Shown piece by piece: positions 1-8,639 of a DNA stretch of 64,000 nt. Under the pieces are notes generated by a model. That model made no database searches and was not told the origin of the DNA. It saw only the letters and a program-made list of their open reading frames with translations. Source of the DNA: Cellulosimicrobium terreum (GTDB taxonomy: Bacteria; Actinomycetota; Actinomycetes; Actinomycetales; Cellulomonadaceae). The position numbers were made by a program, and so were the translations under genes. The DNA lies in assembly GCA_014803435.1 (NCBI GenBank), contig JACYFD010000001.1, positions 682,001 to 746,000 on the forward strand, in the 5' to 3' direction. The first letter of the stretch is position 1; each line of letters opens with the position of its first letter.

Positions 1-83
1 GGGACGGGATCACCGACGCGCGGCTCGGCCGCAAGAGGTCCCGGCCGCACGGCACGGACGACGACGAGGGGGAGGAGCGCTGA
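1..83 (+). CDS. mnhC: Mrp Na+/H+ antiporter subunit C, C-terminal end only
   Basis: Only the last 26 codons are inside the window: a hydrophilic tail rich in Arg, Asp and Glu, ending at TGA 81-83. That stop overlaps the ATG of the next gene (TGATG). The sequence itself is too short and too polar to identify a family. The call rests on gene order: in Mrp/Mnh loci a NuoK-like subunit C directly precedes subunit D, and D, E, F and G follow here. Actinobacterial MnhC proteins often carry such an acidic tail. Start lies upstream of the window. Confidence 0.6.
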   Translation, partial: DGITDARLGRKRSRPHGTDDDEGEER

Positions 84-1651
84 TGGACCTGACCGAGGTC
101 GCACGCACCGTCGTCCCCCTGCCCGTCGTGCTTCCGCTCATCGCGGCCGGGCTCACGCTGGCGCTGTGGCGCCACGCTCGCGCCCAGCGGATCATCGCGA
201 CGGCGGCGCTCGCTCTCGTGCTCGCGACGTCGGTCGTGCTGCTCGTCGCGGCCGACGCGGGCCCGGTGGTCGTCGACGTCGGCGAGTGGGCGGCTCCGGT
301 GGGCATCGACCTCGTCGCGGACCGGCTCTCGGCGCTCATGCTCACCGTCTCGAGCTTCGTCATGCTCTGCGTCCTGCTGTACTCGCTCGCCCAGGGCGTG
401 GCCGACGGCGACGAGGAGGCGCCGGTCGCGATCTACCACCCGACGTTCATGGTGCTCGCCGCGGGCGTCTTCAACGCCTTCCTGTCCGGGGACCTGTTCA
501 ACCTCTACGTCGGGTTCGAGATCTTCCTCGCCGCGAGCTACGTGCTGCTCACGCTCGGCGGGACGGGCGAGCGCATCCGCGCGGGGTCGATCTACGTCGT
601 CGTCGCGCTCCTGTCGTCGATCATCTTCCTCGTCGCCATCGCGCTCACGTACGCCGCGACGGGCACGGTCAACCTCGCCCAGCTCTCGGAGCGGTTCCCC
701 GACATCGACCCCGGGGTCCGGCTGACCATCCAGCTCCTGCTGCTCCTCGCGTTCGGGATCAAGGCCGCGCTCTTCCCGCTGTCGTCGTGGCTCCCCGACT
801 CCTACCCGACGGCGCCCGCCCCGGTCACCGCCGTGTTCGCCGGCCTGCTCACCAAGGTCGGGGTCTACGCGATCATCCGCACGCAGACCCTGCTCTTCCC
901 GCCCGACAGCCGCGTCGACGAGCTCCTCCTGTGGCTCGCCCTGCTGACGATGGTCGTCGGCATCCTCGGCGCCGTCGCGCAGAACGACATCAAACGACTG
1001 CTGTCCTTCACCCTCGTGAGCCACATCGGGTTCATGATCTTCGGCATCGCGCTCGCCTCCGAGCCCGGGATGTCGGCCGCGATCTTCTACGTCGTGCACC
1101 ACATCACCGTCCAGACGACGCTCTTCCTCGTCGTCGGGCTCGTGGAGCGGCGTGGCGGGTCGACGTCGCTCGACCGTCTCGGCGGGCTCGCCAAGCTCGC
1201 GCCGGGGCTCGCGATCCTCTTCTTCATCCCCGCGATGAACCTCGCCGGCATCCCGCCGCTGTCGGGGTTCCTCGGCAAGCTCGGCCTGCTCGAGGAGGGC
1301 GTCGCGCAGGGCACGCCGCTCACGTGGGCGCTCGTCGTCGGGTCCGTCGTGACGTCGCTGCTCACGCTGTACGCGATCGTCAAGGCGTGGAACAAGGCGT
1401 TCTGGCAGACGCCCCCGGTCGAGATCCCGGCCGGGATCACGATGCCGCGCGGCATGGTCGGTCCGGCCGCCGCGCTCGTGGCGTTCGGCCTCGCGCTGAC
1501 GATCGTCGCCGGGCCGCTGTACTCCTACACGGAGCGTGCCGCCCAGACGCTGCTCGACGGGCACACGTACGTCGACGCGGTCTTCCCCGACGGGTCCGAC
1601 CGGGGGCGTGGCGTGTCCAGCGACGCCACCGAGGAGGCCGAGGGCTCATGA
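83..1651 (+). CDS. mnhD: Mrp Na+/H+ antiporter subunit D (NuoN/NuoM-like)
   Basis: Large integral-membrane subunit of the multi-subunit cation/proton antiporter, 522 residues, related to the proton-translocating NuoL/M/N subunits of complex I. The sequence is a series of hydrophobic helices. It shows the proton_antipo_M core, including the Lys-containing FGIKAALFPL segment near residues 227-236 and the QNDIKRLLSFTLVSHIG segment near 300-316. The C-terminus is a short polar tail. Its ATG overlaps the previous stop and its own stop overlaps the mnhE start (ATGA), so the operon is translationally coupled. Role: Na+/H+ exchange for pH and salt homeostasis. Family assignment is firm; the transported ion is inferred. 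Confidence 0.93.
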   Translation: MDLTEVARTVVPLPVVLPLIAAGLTLALWRHARAQRIIATAALALVLATSVVLLVAADAGPVVVDVGEWAAPVGIDLVADRLSALMLTVSSFVMLCVLLYSLAQGVADGDEEAPVAIYHPTFMVLAAGVFNAFLSGDLFNLYVGFEIFLAASYVLLTLGGTGERIRAGSIYVVVALLSSIIFLVAIALTYAATGTVNLAQLSERFPDIDPGVRLTIQLLLLLAFGIKAALFPLSSWLPDSYPTAPAPVTAVFAGLLTKVGVYAIIRTQTLLFPPDSRVDELLLWLALLTMVVGILGAVAQNDIKRLLSFTLVSHIGFMIFGIALASEPGMSAAIFYVVHHITVQTTLFLVVGLVERRGGSTSLDRLGGLAKLAPGLAILFFIPAMNLAGIPPLSGFLGKLGLLEEGVAQGTPLTWALVVGSVVTSLLTLYAIVKAWNKAFWQTPPVEIPAGITMPRGMVGPAAALVAFGLALTIVAGPLYSYTERAAQTLLDGHTYVDAVFPDGSDRGRGVSSDATEEAEGS

Positions 1652-2322
1652 GCCTGCACCCGCGGCGCAGCACCGTCGCCAGCCGGTCCTTCCGCCGGGT
1701 CACCACCCAGTGGCGCACCGTCGTCTGGCTGACCATCGTCTGGGTCATGCTCTGGGGCGACCTCTCCTGGGGCAACGTCGTGGCCGGTGCGATCCTCGGC
1801 GCGCTCGTGATCGTCGCCTTCCCGCTGCCGTCCATCACGTCCAAGGGGCGCGTGCGCCCGTGGTCGGTCCTCGTGCTCCTCGCGCGGTTCGCCGCCGATC
1901 TCGTCACGGCCTCGTTCCAGGTCAGCTTCCTCGCGTTCGACCCGCGCCGCACACCCCGGGGCGCCGTCGTGGGCGTGCGCCTGCGCAACCCGTCGGACAT
2001 CTACATGACCATGACCGCCGAGCTCAGCTCGCTGGTCCCCGGATCGCTCGTCGTCGAGGCGCACCGCCTCACCGGGATGCTGTACCTCCACGTCCTCGAC
2101 GTGGACCAGGCCGGCGGCGTCGAGCAGGTCCGGGCCGACACGCTCGCGCTCGAGGCGCGTGTCCTGCACGCGTTCGCGTCGAACGAGGACCTGCGCGCCG
2201 CCGGGCTCTACCACGGCTCCGGCGGCACACCCCGGTCCGGCGACCCCGGCTCCGGCGGCGGCCGGCCCGGCCACGAGACCGGCGCGGCCGTACCGCCCGG
2301 GCAGAACGGGGGCTCGTCGTGA
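1648..2322 (+). CDS. mnhE: Mrp Na+/H+ antiporter subunit E
   Basis: A 224-residue MnhE-family protein (PF01899). Two or three N-terminal hydrophobic helices (about residues 25-60 and 75-95) are followed by the family's cytoplasmic domain with the typical LRNPSDIYMTMTAELSSLVPGS segment (about 111-132) and the HVLDVD signature. The last 40 residues are a low-complexity Gly/Pro/Ser tail, longer than in most homologues. ATG 1648 overlaps the mnhD stop by 4 nt. The long alternative open frame running back into mnhD is a high-GC artefact. MnhE is required for assembly of the antiporter complex in studied systems. Confidence 0.92.
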   Translation: MSLHPRRSTVASRSFRRVTTQWRTVVWLTIVWVMLWGDLSWGNVVAGAILGALVIVAFPLPSITSKGRVRPWSVLVLLARFAADLVTASFQVSFLAFDPRRTPRGAVVGVRLRNPSDIYMTMTAELSSLVPGSLVVEAHRLTGMLYLHVLDVDQAGGVEQVRADTLALEARVLHAFASNEDLRAAGLYHGSGGTPRSGDPGSGGGRPGHETGAAVPPGQNGGSS

Positions 2323-2726
2323 CGGACACCGTCTACCTCGTCGTCGTGATCACGTCCGCCCTGCTCCTGGGCGCCGCGGCGACGCTCGCCGTGGTGCGGG
2401 CGGAGCGCGGTCCGACGATGCTCGACCGCACGATCGCCCTGGACGTCTTCACGACGACGCTCGTCACCGCGATCGCGCTCGAGGCCGCCTTCTCGCGCCG
2501 CACCGACACGATCCCGCTGCTCGTGGTGCTCTCGCTCGTCGGGTTCATCAGCTCGGTGACGATCGCGCGGTTCGCGTCGGTCGAGCCCGAGGGCGAGGGT
2601 CGTATCCGGACGCCCGAGGAGGTGGCCCGCGAGGATGCGGAGCGCCGAGCCGCTGAGGAGGCCGAGCGCGACCGGGCGATCGACCCCGACCACCACGGCA
2701 CGGCGGCAGACGGGGAGGTGCAGTGA
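2319..2726 (+). CDS. mnhF: Mrp Na+/H+ antiporter subunit F
   Basis: 135-residue MnhF (MrpF/PhaF) subunit with three predicted helices in the first 90 residues. It carries the family segment RAERGPTMLDRTIALDV, with the conserved D of the second helix. A charged, Glu/Arg-rich cytoplasmic tail of about 45 residues (EEVAREDAERRAAEEAERDR) follows and is unusually long for this family; it could form a helix. The GTG start at 2319 overlaps the mnhE stop (GTGA). Confidence 0.9.
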   Translation: MTDTVYLVVVITSALLLGAAATLAVVRAERGPTMLDRTIALDVFTTTLVTAIALEAAFSRRTDTIPLLVVLSLVGFISSVTIARFASVEPEGEGRIRTPEEVAREDAERRAAEEAERDRAIDPDHHGTAADGEVQ

Positions 2727-3133
2727 TGGACGGCGCGTTCTGGGACGGCGTCGCGGACATCGTGTCGGCGGTGCTGCTGCTGCTCGGCGCTCTTCTCGCG
2801 CTCGCCGCGGGCGTCGGCGTGGTGCGGTTCCCCGACCTGCTGGCACGCATGCACGCCGCGACGAAGCCGCAGGTGCTCGGGCTCATCCTCGTGCTGCTCG
2901 GGCTCGCCCTGCGGCTGCGCTCGTGGGGTGCCGTCGCGACGCTCGCGCTCGTCGTGGTCTTCCAGCTCCTCACGTCTCCCGTCGCGGCCCACATGGTCGG
3001 GCGCGCCGGGTACCGCACGGGGAAGATCGACACCGCTCACCTCGTCGTGGACGAGCTGACGCACGACCAGGACGTGGCCGAGCGCGAGGACACCGACGAC
3101 CAGGACGACGCCTCGGCCCCCACCGCGCGGTAG
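2726..3133 (+). CDS. mnhG: Mrp Na+/H+ antiporter subunit G
   Basis: 135-residue MnhG/PhaG family subunit (PF03334). Three hydrophobic segments surround the diagnostic GVVRFPDLLARMHAATKPQ motif near residues 31-49. The ATG at 2726 overlaps the mnhF stop (TGATG); an in-frame GTG one codon upstream is also possible. The last 35 residues are acidic. It is the last gene of the operon: a 48-nt gap and a fresh promoter-like box precede the next gene. Confidence 0.92.
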   Translation: MDGAFWDGVADIVSAVLLLLGALLALAAGVGVVRFPDLLARMHAATKPQVLGLILVLLGLALRLRSWGAVATLALVVVFQLLTSPVAAHMVGRAGYRTGKIDTAHLVVDELTHDQDVAEREDTDDQDDASAPTAR

Positions 3134-3169
3134 GTCCGGGACCGGGGTGCCGGACCACGGGCCGCGTGG

Positions 3170-3175
3170 TAGACC
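3170..3175 (+). promoter_or_regulatory. -10-like box before the CDF gene
   Basis: TAGACC lies exactly 6 nt before ATG 3182, the spacing expected of a leaderless transcript. The last T of the -10 consensus is replaced by C, so it is one of the weaker examples in this window. Confidence 0.3.
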
Positions 3176-3181
3176 GGCACC

Positions 3182-4153
3182 ATGCCGAGCGCCGAGAGCA
3201 CCAGCCCGCGCGTCGTGCAGCGCGACGACCCCGGCTCCGACAGCACCGTCACGGTCATCGTCGCCTTCGCCGCGAACGCGCTCATCGCGGTCGCGAAGTC
3301 CGCCGCCGCCGCCGTGACGGGGTCGGCGTCGATGCTGGCGGAGGCGGTCCACTCCTGGGCGGACACGGGGAACGAGGTGTTCCTGCTGATCGCGGACCGC
3401 CGGTCCCGCCGTCCCGCCGACGGCGCGCACCCCCTCGGATTCGGTCGCGAGGCCTACGTGTGGTCGATGTTCGCCGCGATCGGGCTGTTCGCCGTCGGTG
3501 CGGGGGTGTCCATCACCCACGGCGTGCAGGAGCTGCTCGACCCCGAGCCGGCAGGGAGCTTCGGCGTCGCGTACGCGGTCCTCGGGCTGGCGTTCGTGCT
3601 CGAGGGAGTGTCGTTCCTGCGGGCCCGGCGGCAGGTGCGGGCCGAGGCGCAGCAGGCGGAGCGCGAGACCCTGGAGTACGTCCTCGCGACGTCCGACCCC
3701 ACCCTGCGGGCCGTCTTCGCCGAGGACGCGGCCGCGCTCGTCGGCCTGGTCGTGGCGTTCGCCGGCGTCCTCGCGCACCAGCTCACCGGGTCGCCCGTGC
3801 CGGACGCGATCGGGTCGATCGTCGTCGGTCTCGTGCTGGCCGTGGTGTCCGTCGTGCTCATCGACCGCAACCGCCGGTTCCTCGTCGGCGAGGCCGCGCA
3901 GCCCCGGACGCGCGACGCGGTGCTGCGCGCGATCGCCGACATGCCGCAGGTCGAGCGCGTCACCTACCTGCGCCTGGAGTACGTGGGCCCGCGCTCGCTC
4001 TACCTGGTGGCGAGCGTCGACCTCACGGGGAACGCGGCCGAGGTGGACGTCGCGCGGCGGCTCGACGAGCTCGAGCGCGCGGCGACCCGGTCGCCCTTCG
4101 TCGCGGGTGCGGTGTTCACCGTGTCCACGCCGGAGGAGCCGTCCCTGGTGTGA
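3182..4153 (+). CDS. Cation diffusion facilitator family transporter
   Basis: 323-residue CDF protein (PF01545), a divalent-metal/proton antiporter of the cytoplasmic membrane. Residues 20-220 contain the transmembrane domain. The second-helix motif SMLAEAVHSWADTGNEVFLL (about 50-69) supplies the metal-site HxxxD residues, and EDAAALVGLV (about 181-190) supplies the second metal pair. Residues 225-323 form the cytoplasmic ferredoxin-like domain ending in FTVSTPEEP. The zinc, iron or manganese specificity cannot be read from sequence alone. It stands alone between the Mrp operon and the CAP gene. Confidence 0.92.
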   Translation: MPSAESTSPRVVQRDDPGSDSTVTVIVAFAANALIAVAKSAAAAVTGSASMLAEAVHSWADTGNEVFLLIADRRSRRPADGAHPLGFGREAYVWSMFAAIGLFAVGAGVSITHGVQELLDPEPAGSFGVAYAVLGLAFVLEGVSFLRARRQVRAEAQQAERETLEYVLATSDPTLRAVFAEDAAALVGLVVAFAGVLAHQLTGSPVPDAIGSIVVGLVLAVVSVVLIDRNRRFLVGEAAQPRTRDAVLRAIADMPQVERVTYLRLEYVGPRSLYLVASVDLTGNAAEVDVARRLDELERAATRSPFVAGAVFTVSTPEEPSLV

Positions 4154-4194
4154 GGACGAACCGGGCACCGGTACCCATCCGGGACAGATCTCGC

Positions 4195-4200
4195 TAGGGT
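4195..4200 (+). promoter_or_regulatory. -10 box of a probable leaderless promoter
   Basis: TAGGGT ends 6 nt before ATG 4207, with no Shine-Dalgarno between. Transcription would start at or next to the A of the start codon. Confidence 0.5.
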
Positions 4201-4206
4201 CGGGCG

Positions 4207-5268
4207 ATGGCCGTGCAGCGAAACCCCCGCCACCGCGCGGGGAACCCGTCGCGTGCCGCGATCACGAGCCTGGCCCCTGCGGCACCGACCGCTGCCCGAC
4301 GACGTCCCCGCGGTCCCGCTCGGCACCTGCGGCTCGCGCCCGGCGCGGCAGGCGCGACGACGGCCGGGATCGCCGCGGTCCTCGTCCTCGGACCCACGGT
4401 CGGGCTGGTCACCGCGACCGCGACGGGGGAGGTCCTGCCCGAGCATGCCGGGCGGTTCGGGCCGGTCGTCGCGGCCCTGACGTGGCAGGACGGGTCGCAG
4501 GTCGGTGAGCTCGTCGCGCAGCACGCTGAGAACCAGGCGTCCGGCACGCCCGTGACGGGGACCCCGGACGGCGTCGCGGGTGCGTCCGAGCGAGGCGCGC
4601 CTGACGACGAGGCAGCCGAGGACCCGGCAGAGTCCGACCCGTCCAGCCCGCCCGGTACCGACGACGCCACGGACCCCGGTGCGGACGGGACCGCGACCGA
4701 CGAGGCACCGGGTGTCGCGCCGGACACCGAGGCGACACCGGACGGGTCGCCGGGCGCGAGCGAGGACGACACTGCGACCGGTGGTACGGACGGGGACGAC
4801 GGCGCCGGGGGCGGCGAGGACGCGACCGGGCCCGAGCCGGAGTCGGGGGACGTCGTCGTGCGACCCCGCGCGGTCACACCGACGCCCGAACCCGGCGGCC
4901 CGACCGCGGAGGCAACGGCTGTCGCCGACCTCACGAACGCCGAGCGGGCCGAGGCCGGCTGCGATCCGCTCGTCGTCGACGAGCGGCTCACCGCCGCGGC
5001 GCAGCTCCACAGCGAGGACATGCTCGCCCAGGACTACTTCGACCACACGAGCCTCGACGGCCGGTCGCCCTGGGACCGTGCGAAGGCGCAGGGCTACGCG
5101 AACCCCTCGGGGGAGAACATCGCGAAGGGACAGGCCACCGCCGCGGACGTCGTCCGGGCGTGGATGGACTCCCCGGGCCACCGCGCGAACATCCTGAACT
5201 GCGACTTCCGGGAGATCGGCGTCGGGTACGCGGACCGGGTGTGGACGCAGCTGTTCGGCTGGGGCTGA
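4207..5268 (+). CDS. Membrane-anchored CAP/SCP domain protein
   Basis: 353 residues. A basic N-terminus is followed by one hydrophobic segment (about 48-72), which acts as an uncleaved anchor or signal. A low-complexity Asp/Pro/Thr/Ala linker covers about 95-237. A CAP/SCP domain (PF00188) covers about 239-353. The CAP signatures are clear: VADLTNAERAEAGCDPL, the HS and HTS histidines of the putative metal cleft, GENIAKG, and the closing WMDSPGHRANIL motif followed by the GVGYA strand. Bacterial CAP proteins are extracellular with mostly unknown ligands (lipid binding or proteolysis have been proposed). It is convergent with ogt, only 19 nt away. Confidence 0.85.
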   Translation: MAVQRNPRHRAGNPSRAAITSLAPAAPTAARRRPRGPARHLRLAPGAAGATTAGIAAVLVLGPTVGLVTATATGEVLPEHAGRFGPVVAALTWQDGSQVGELVAQHAENQASGTPVTGTPDGVAGASERGAPDDEAAEDPAESDPSSPPGTDDATDPGADGTATDEAPGVAPDTEATPDGSPGASEDDTATGGTDGDDGAGGGEDATGPEPESGDVVVRPRAVTPTPEPGGPTAEATAVADLTNAERAEAGCDPLVVDERLTAAAQLHSEDMLAQDYFDHTSLDGRSPWDRAKAQGYANPSGENIAKGQATAADVVRAWMDSPGHRANILNCDFREIGVGYADRVWTQLFGWG

Positions 5269-5287
5269 CCTGACCGACCCGGACTCG

Positions 5288-5905
5288 TCACACGCGTGAC
5301 GACGCCGGTGCCGGCACCTGTGACGGTGTCGCGTCGGACGGAGCCGACTCCCGGGCCAGCAGGCTGCGCTTGATGTCGAGCCCGTAGCGGAAGCCACCGA
5401 GCGAGCCGTCGGTACGCAGCACGCGGTGGCACGGGACGAACAGCGCGGCGGCGTTCATGGCGCACGCACCGGCGGCGGCGCGCACGGCGGCGGGCCGACC
5501 GGACAGCTCGGCATAGCGCGTGTACGTCACCGGGCCGCCCGGCTCGACGGTGCGCAGCACGTCCCACGCGTGCGCGCGGAACGGGCCGGAGACCTGGCGG
5601 ACGGGGACGTCGTCGATCGCACGGACGTCGCCCGCGTAGTACGCGCGCACCGCGGCGACGGGCCGCGCGACCGCGGGTGCGTCGTCGGGCACGGAGCTCA
5701 CGTCCGTGGGTCGCAGGTCGGGGTGGACGAGCGCGACGAGCGCCGCGGGGTCCGCGGTCCAGCCGGAGGCGAGCACCGCGCCGTCGGGCGCCGCGACGAC
5801 GGTGAACGGGCCGTCGGGGGTGGGGACGGTGGTCGTGACGGCGGTGCCGACGGTGTCGGCGGTGCCATGGGTGACGGCCGGTCGGGCCGAGGTCGTCGTG
5901 GTCAT
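5288..5905 (-). CDS. ogt: Methylated-DNA--protein-cysteine methyltransferase
   Basis: 205-residue O6-alkylguanine-DNA alkyltransferase. It removes alkyl groups from O6 of guanine by transferring them irreversibly to its own cysteine. The active-site FVPCHRVL motif puts the acceptor at about Cys159. The DNA-binding segment upstream includes [16 protein letters not shown]. The first 25 residues are Thr/Ala-rich and not part of the fold. The start codon overlaps the stop of the upstream Ada-AlkA gene by 4 nt (ATGA), so the two are co-translated. It supplies the C-terminal activity that in E. coli Ada is part of the sensor polypeptide. Confidence 0.94.
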   Translation of the reverse strand: MTTTTSARPAVTHGTADTVGTAVTTTVPTPDGPFTVVAAPDGAVLASGWTADPAALVALVHPDLRPTDVSSVPDDAPAVARPVAAVRAYYAGDVRAIDDVPVRQVSGPFRAHAWDVLRTVEPGGPVTYTRYAELSGRPAAVRAAAGACAMNAAALFVPCHRVLRTDGSLGGFRYGLDIKRSLLARESAPSDATPSQVPAPASSRV

Positions 5906-7554
5906 GAGCGCTCCTTCGGAGTGGTCTGGACGGTCCGGACGGTGGGGGAGGGCCGCGGTGGAGCCGAGGCCGCGCGCCACAGGTGCATCGCGGCGTAGGA
6001 ACGCCAGGGCGCCCAGCGCTCGGCGTGTGCGGTCAGTGCGCGACGGTCGTCGGGCAGGCCGAGGCTGCGGGCGCCCGCGCGCAGGGCGAGGTCGCCGTCG
6101 AGCAGGACGTCGGGGTCGTGCAGCACCCGCATCGCGACGTACCCGGACGTCCACGGCCCGACGCCGGGCAGCTCCTCGAGCGCCGCACGCAGGGCCGCGG
6201 GGTCGTCCCCGACGCACAGGGTGAGGTCGCCGTCGGCGAGCGCCCGAGCGACGCCGAGGATCGACGAGACCCGTCGCGCCGGGCCGCGCAAGTGGTCGGA
6301 CCCGTGGGCCGCGATCTGCGTGGCGGTCGGGAAGAGGTGGGTCGGCCCGAGCCGTGACGCGAACGGCGTCCCGAGCGCGGTGGTGAGGCGAGACAGGTGC
6401 GTGCGGGCAGCGGCGACGGAGATCTGCTGCCCGACGAGCGCGCGGACGACGATCTCCGTCCCGTCCACGGCGCCCGGCACGCGCACGCCGGGCGTCGCGG
6501 CGACGGACGCCGCGAGCGCGGGGTCTGCGCCGAGCGCGGCGTCGACGGCGAGCGGGTCCGCGTCGAGGTCGAACAGCCGGCGGACTCGCGCGATGGCGGC
6601 CGGGAGGTCCGCCATCGACGTGAGCTCCAGGTCGACGCGGAACCCGCCCGCGACGTCGGGCAGCGCCCTGGTCGTCGCGCCCGGTCGGCTGTAGGTGGCG
6701 CGGAACGCTGCCGGGCCGTGGGGGAGCGTGAGGGCGCGGGCGTACGACAGGTGGGCCGGGTCGGACACCTCGACGACCTCGACCCCGCCGACGGCGCGGG
6801 CCGCGAGGAACCCGAAGACGCCGGGAGCGTCGTACGGCTCGCGCAGCGGCAGGGCGAGCGACAGCGCGGCGAGGGCCGTGCCCGGCGCGGTATCCCGGAC
6901 CGTCCCGGTGCGGCTCACGGCCGGCGCACCGACGGCCGTTCCGGCCGGACGTGCCCGTCGCCGCAGCTCGCTCGGGGTCGTGTCGAACACCTCGGCGAGC
7001 GTGTCGTTGAACTGCCGGATGCTGCCGAACCCGGCGGCGAACGCGACGTCGGACAGGGACAGGTCCGTCCCCGTGATCAGGGCCCGCGCCGTCTGGGCGC
7101 GCAGGGCGCGGGCGAGCGCGACCGGGCCGGCGCCGAGCTCGGTGACGAGCACACGGTGCACGTGCCGCGACGAGTAGCCGAGGTGCGCGGCCAGCCCGTC
7201 GACGCCCTCGCGGTCGACGACGCCGTCCGCGACGAGGCGCATCGCGCGCGCCGACAGGTCCCGGCCGAGGTCCCAGCTCGGTGTGCCGGGGACGGCCTCG
7301 GGCAGGCAGCGCTTGCAGGCGCGGTAGCCGGCCTCGTGCGCGGCGGCCGACGTGCGGTAGAACGTCACGTTCTCCGGCTTCGGGGTGCGCGCGGGGCACG
7401 ACGGGCGGCAGTAGATGCCGGTGGTGCGGACGGCGGTGATGAACTGCCCGTCGAACCGGCGGTCGCGCGACGCGATGGCGCGGTAGCGCTCGTCGAACAC
7501 CGCGTCGCCCGGGTGCGTGGTCGCCCGGTCGGGGATGGTCGTGGTCGTCGTCAT
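5902..7554 (-). CDS. alkA: Fused Ada-type methyl sensor / AraC activator / AlkA 3-methyladenine DNA glycosylase
   Basis: 550 residues, three modules. Residues 15-95 are the Ada zinc domain, with all four Zn cysteines in the motifs GIYCRPSC and CKRC; the first of these is the methyl-phosphotriester acceptor in E. coli Ada. Residues 100-190 are an AraC-type helix-turn-helix ([16 protein letters not shown]). Residues 215-540 are AlkA: the N-terminal AlkA domain, then HhH-GPD with [16 protein letters not shown] and the catalytic Asp region in [13 protein letters not shown]. Role: senses methylation damage, activates transcription and excises alkylated bases. The downstream ogt completes the adaptive response. 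The start is the ATG followed by a run of ACG/ACC codons; longer upstream frames lack support. Confidence 0.93.
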   Translation of the reverse strand: MTTTTTIPDRATTHPGDAVFDERYRAIASRDRRFDGQFITAVRTTGIYCRPSCPARTPKPENVTFYRTSAAAHEAGYRACKRCLPEAVPGTPSWDLGRDLSARAMRLVADGVVDREGVDGLAAHLGYSSRHVHRVLVTELGAGPVALARALRAQTARALITGTDLSLSDVAFAAGFGSIRQFNDTLAEVFDTTPSELRRRARPAGTAVGAPAVSRTGTVRDTAPGTALAALSLALPLREPYDAPGVFGFLAARAVGGVEVVEVSDPAHLSYARALTLPHGPAAFRATYSRPGATTRALPDVAGGFRVDLELTSMADLPAAIARVRRLFDLDADPLAVDAALGADPALAASVAATPGVRVPGAVDGTEIVVRALVGQQISVAAARTHLSRLTTALGTPFASRLGPTHLFPTATQIAAHGSDHLRGPARRVSSILGVARALADGDLTLCVGDDPAALRAALEELPGVGPWTSGYVAMRVLHDPDVLLDGDLALRAGARSLGLPDDRRALTAHAERWAPWRSYAAMHLWRAASAPPRPSPTVRTVQTTPKERS

Positions 7555-7621
7555 GCGTCGATCCTCGCGCGCGCCACCGACAATGGCTAGCGGGATTCGG
7601 ACACGGCAGAGACGTGGCCGG

Positions 7622-8617
7622 TCAGGTGCGCGCGTCGAGCCAGTCGAGCACCTCGCGCAGGTAGGTCGAGCGGGCGGGCTCGGGGGAGAGCGCCAGGTCG
7701 TGCGCGCCACCCTCGACCTGCACGACCGTCACGTCGTCGCCCAGGCGCGCCGCGCGATCCACGATGTGCTCGACGTCGAGCACCGAGTCCGTCGTCAGCA
7801 GCTCCTCGTGCCATCCCGACGACGGACCGCTGCGCGCCGACGCGAGCACGAGGACCGGCACGTCGATCGACAGCCCACGCGCCACGCGGTGGTGCGCGCG
7901 CCGCACCGACCGCAGGAGCCCGGCCCGGGCCGGGAACCCCTCGAGCGGCTTCCAGGCCAGGTCGAAGGCCCACTCGCCGCCCGTGCTCGCGTGCAGCGCC
8001 GTCGCCCAGCTCTCGTCCAGGTGCCCGACGACCAGCCGTGGGGCGACCCGCCCCACGACGTCGACCACCCACGTCACCGGCCCGCGGAACAGCCACGACT
8101 CGTTCAGCTCGAACCACGGGCTGTTGAGCACCAGCGCGTCCACCCGGCCCGGGCGTGCGTCCGCCCACAGGCTCGCGACCAGGCCGCCCGTCGAGTGCCC
8201 CAGCACGACGACGTGCTCGTGACCCTCGTCGCGGATCGCGCGCACGGCTGCGTCGAGGTCCTGGGCGTACACCGCGAGATCGGTGACGAAGTTCGGGTCG
8301 TCGTCCGGGCGTGACGGTGCGCCCGTGCCCCGCCCGATCGAGCGCCCGTACCCGCGCAGGTCGAGCGCGTAGAACGGGTACCCGCGCTCCGCGAACGCCG
8401 CAGCGACGTGCGTCTGGAAGAAGTAGTCGATGAACCCGTGCACGTAGAGCACCGCGGGGCGCGCAGGATTCTCGGCCCCCGGCGTGGGACCCGGCCCGAC
8501 GTCGGGCCGGGCCGTCCGGACGAGGGTGGCGACCGCGCCGTCGGGCAGGTCGAGGTCACGCGCCACCCAGTCGTCGCCGAGCACGTCAGGTCGCCAGTCG
8601 TGGGTCGCGGAAGCCAT
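7622..8617 (-). CDS. Alpha/beta hydrolase, lysophospholipase/monoglyceride-lipase-like
   Basis: 331-residue serine alpha/beta-hydrolase. The oxyanion strand is [13 protein letters not shown] (about 54-66), the nucleophile elbow is GHSTGG (about 121-126), and the C-terminal His lies in [10 protein letters not shown] (about 305-314). A lid region between about 165 and 235 is rich in Trp and Phe, as in monoacylglycerol lipases that contain Hydrolase_4 (PF12146). No signal peptide is visible, so it is cytoplasmic. The substrate is unknown. It is divergent from the acyl-CoA hydrolase gene, with only 22 nt between start codons. Confidence 0.87.
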   Translation of the reverse strand: MASATHDWRPDVLGDDWVARDLDLPDGAVATLVRTARPDVGPGPTPGAENPARPAVLYVHGFIDYFFQTHVAAAFAERGYPFYALDLRGYGRSIGRGTGAPSRPDDDPNFVTDLAVYAQDLDAAVRAIRDEGHEHVVVLGHSTGGLVASLWADARPGRVDALVLNSPWFELNESWLFRGPVTWVVDVVGRVAPRLVVGHLDESWATALHASTGGEWAFDLAWKPLEGFPARAGLLRSVRRAHHRVARGLSIDVPVLVLASARSGPSSGWHEELLTTDSVLDVEHIVDRAARLGDDVTVVQVEGGAHDLALSPEPARSTYLREVLDWLDART

Positions 8618-8622
8618 GCCCG

Positions 8623-8632
8623 ACGGTACCGT
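8623..8632. promoter_or_regulatory. Overlapping divergent -10 boxes
   Basis: The sequence ACGGTACCGT contains TACCGT on the plus strand (8627-8632, 7 nt before ATG 8640) and the same hexamer on the minus strand (8628-8623, 5 nt before ATG 8617). Both genes may start from one symmetrical promoter core. Confidence 0.45.
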
Positions 8633-8639
8633 GAGGCGG

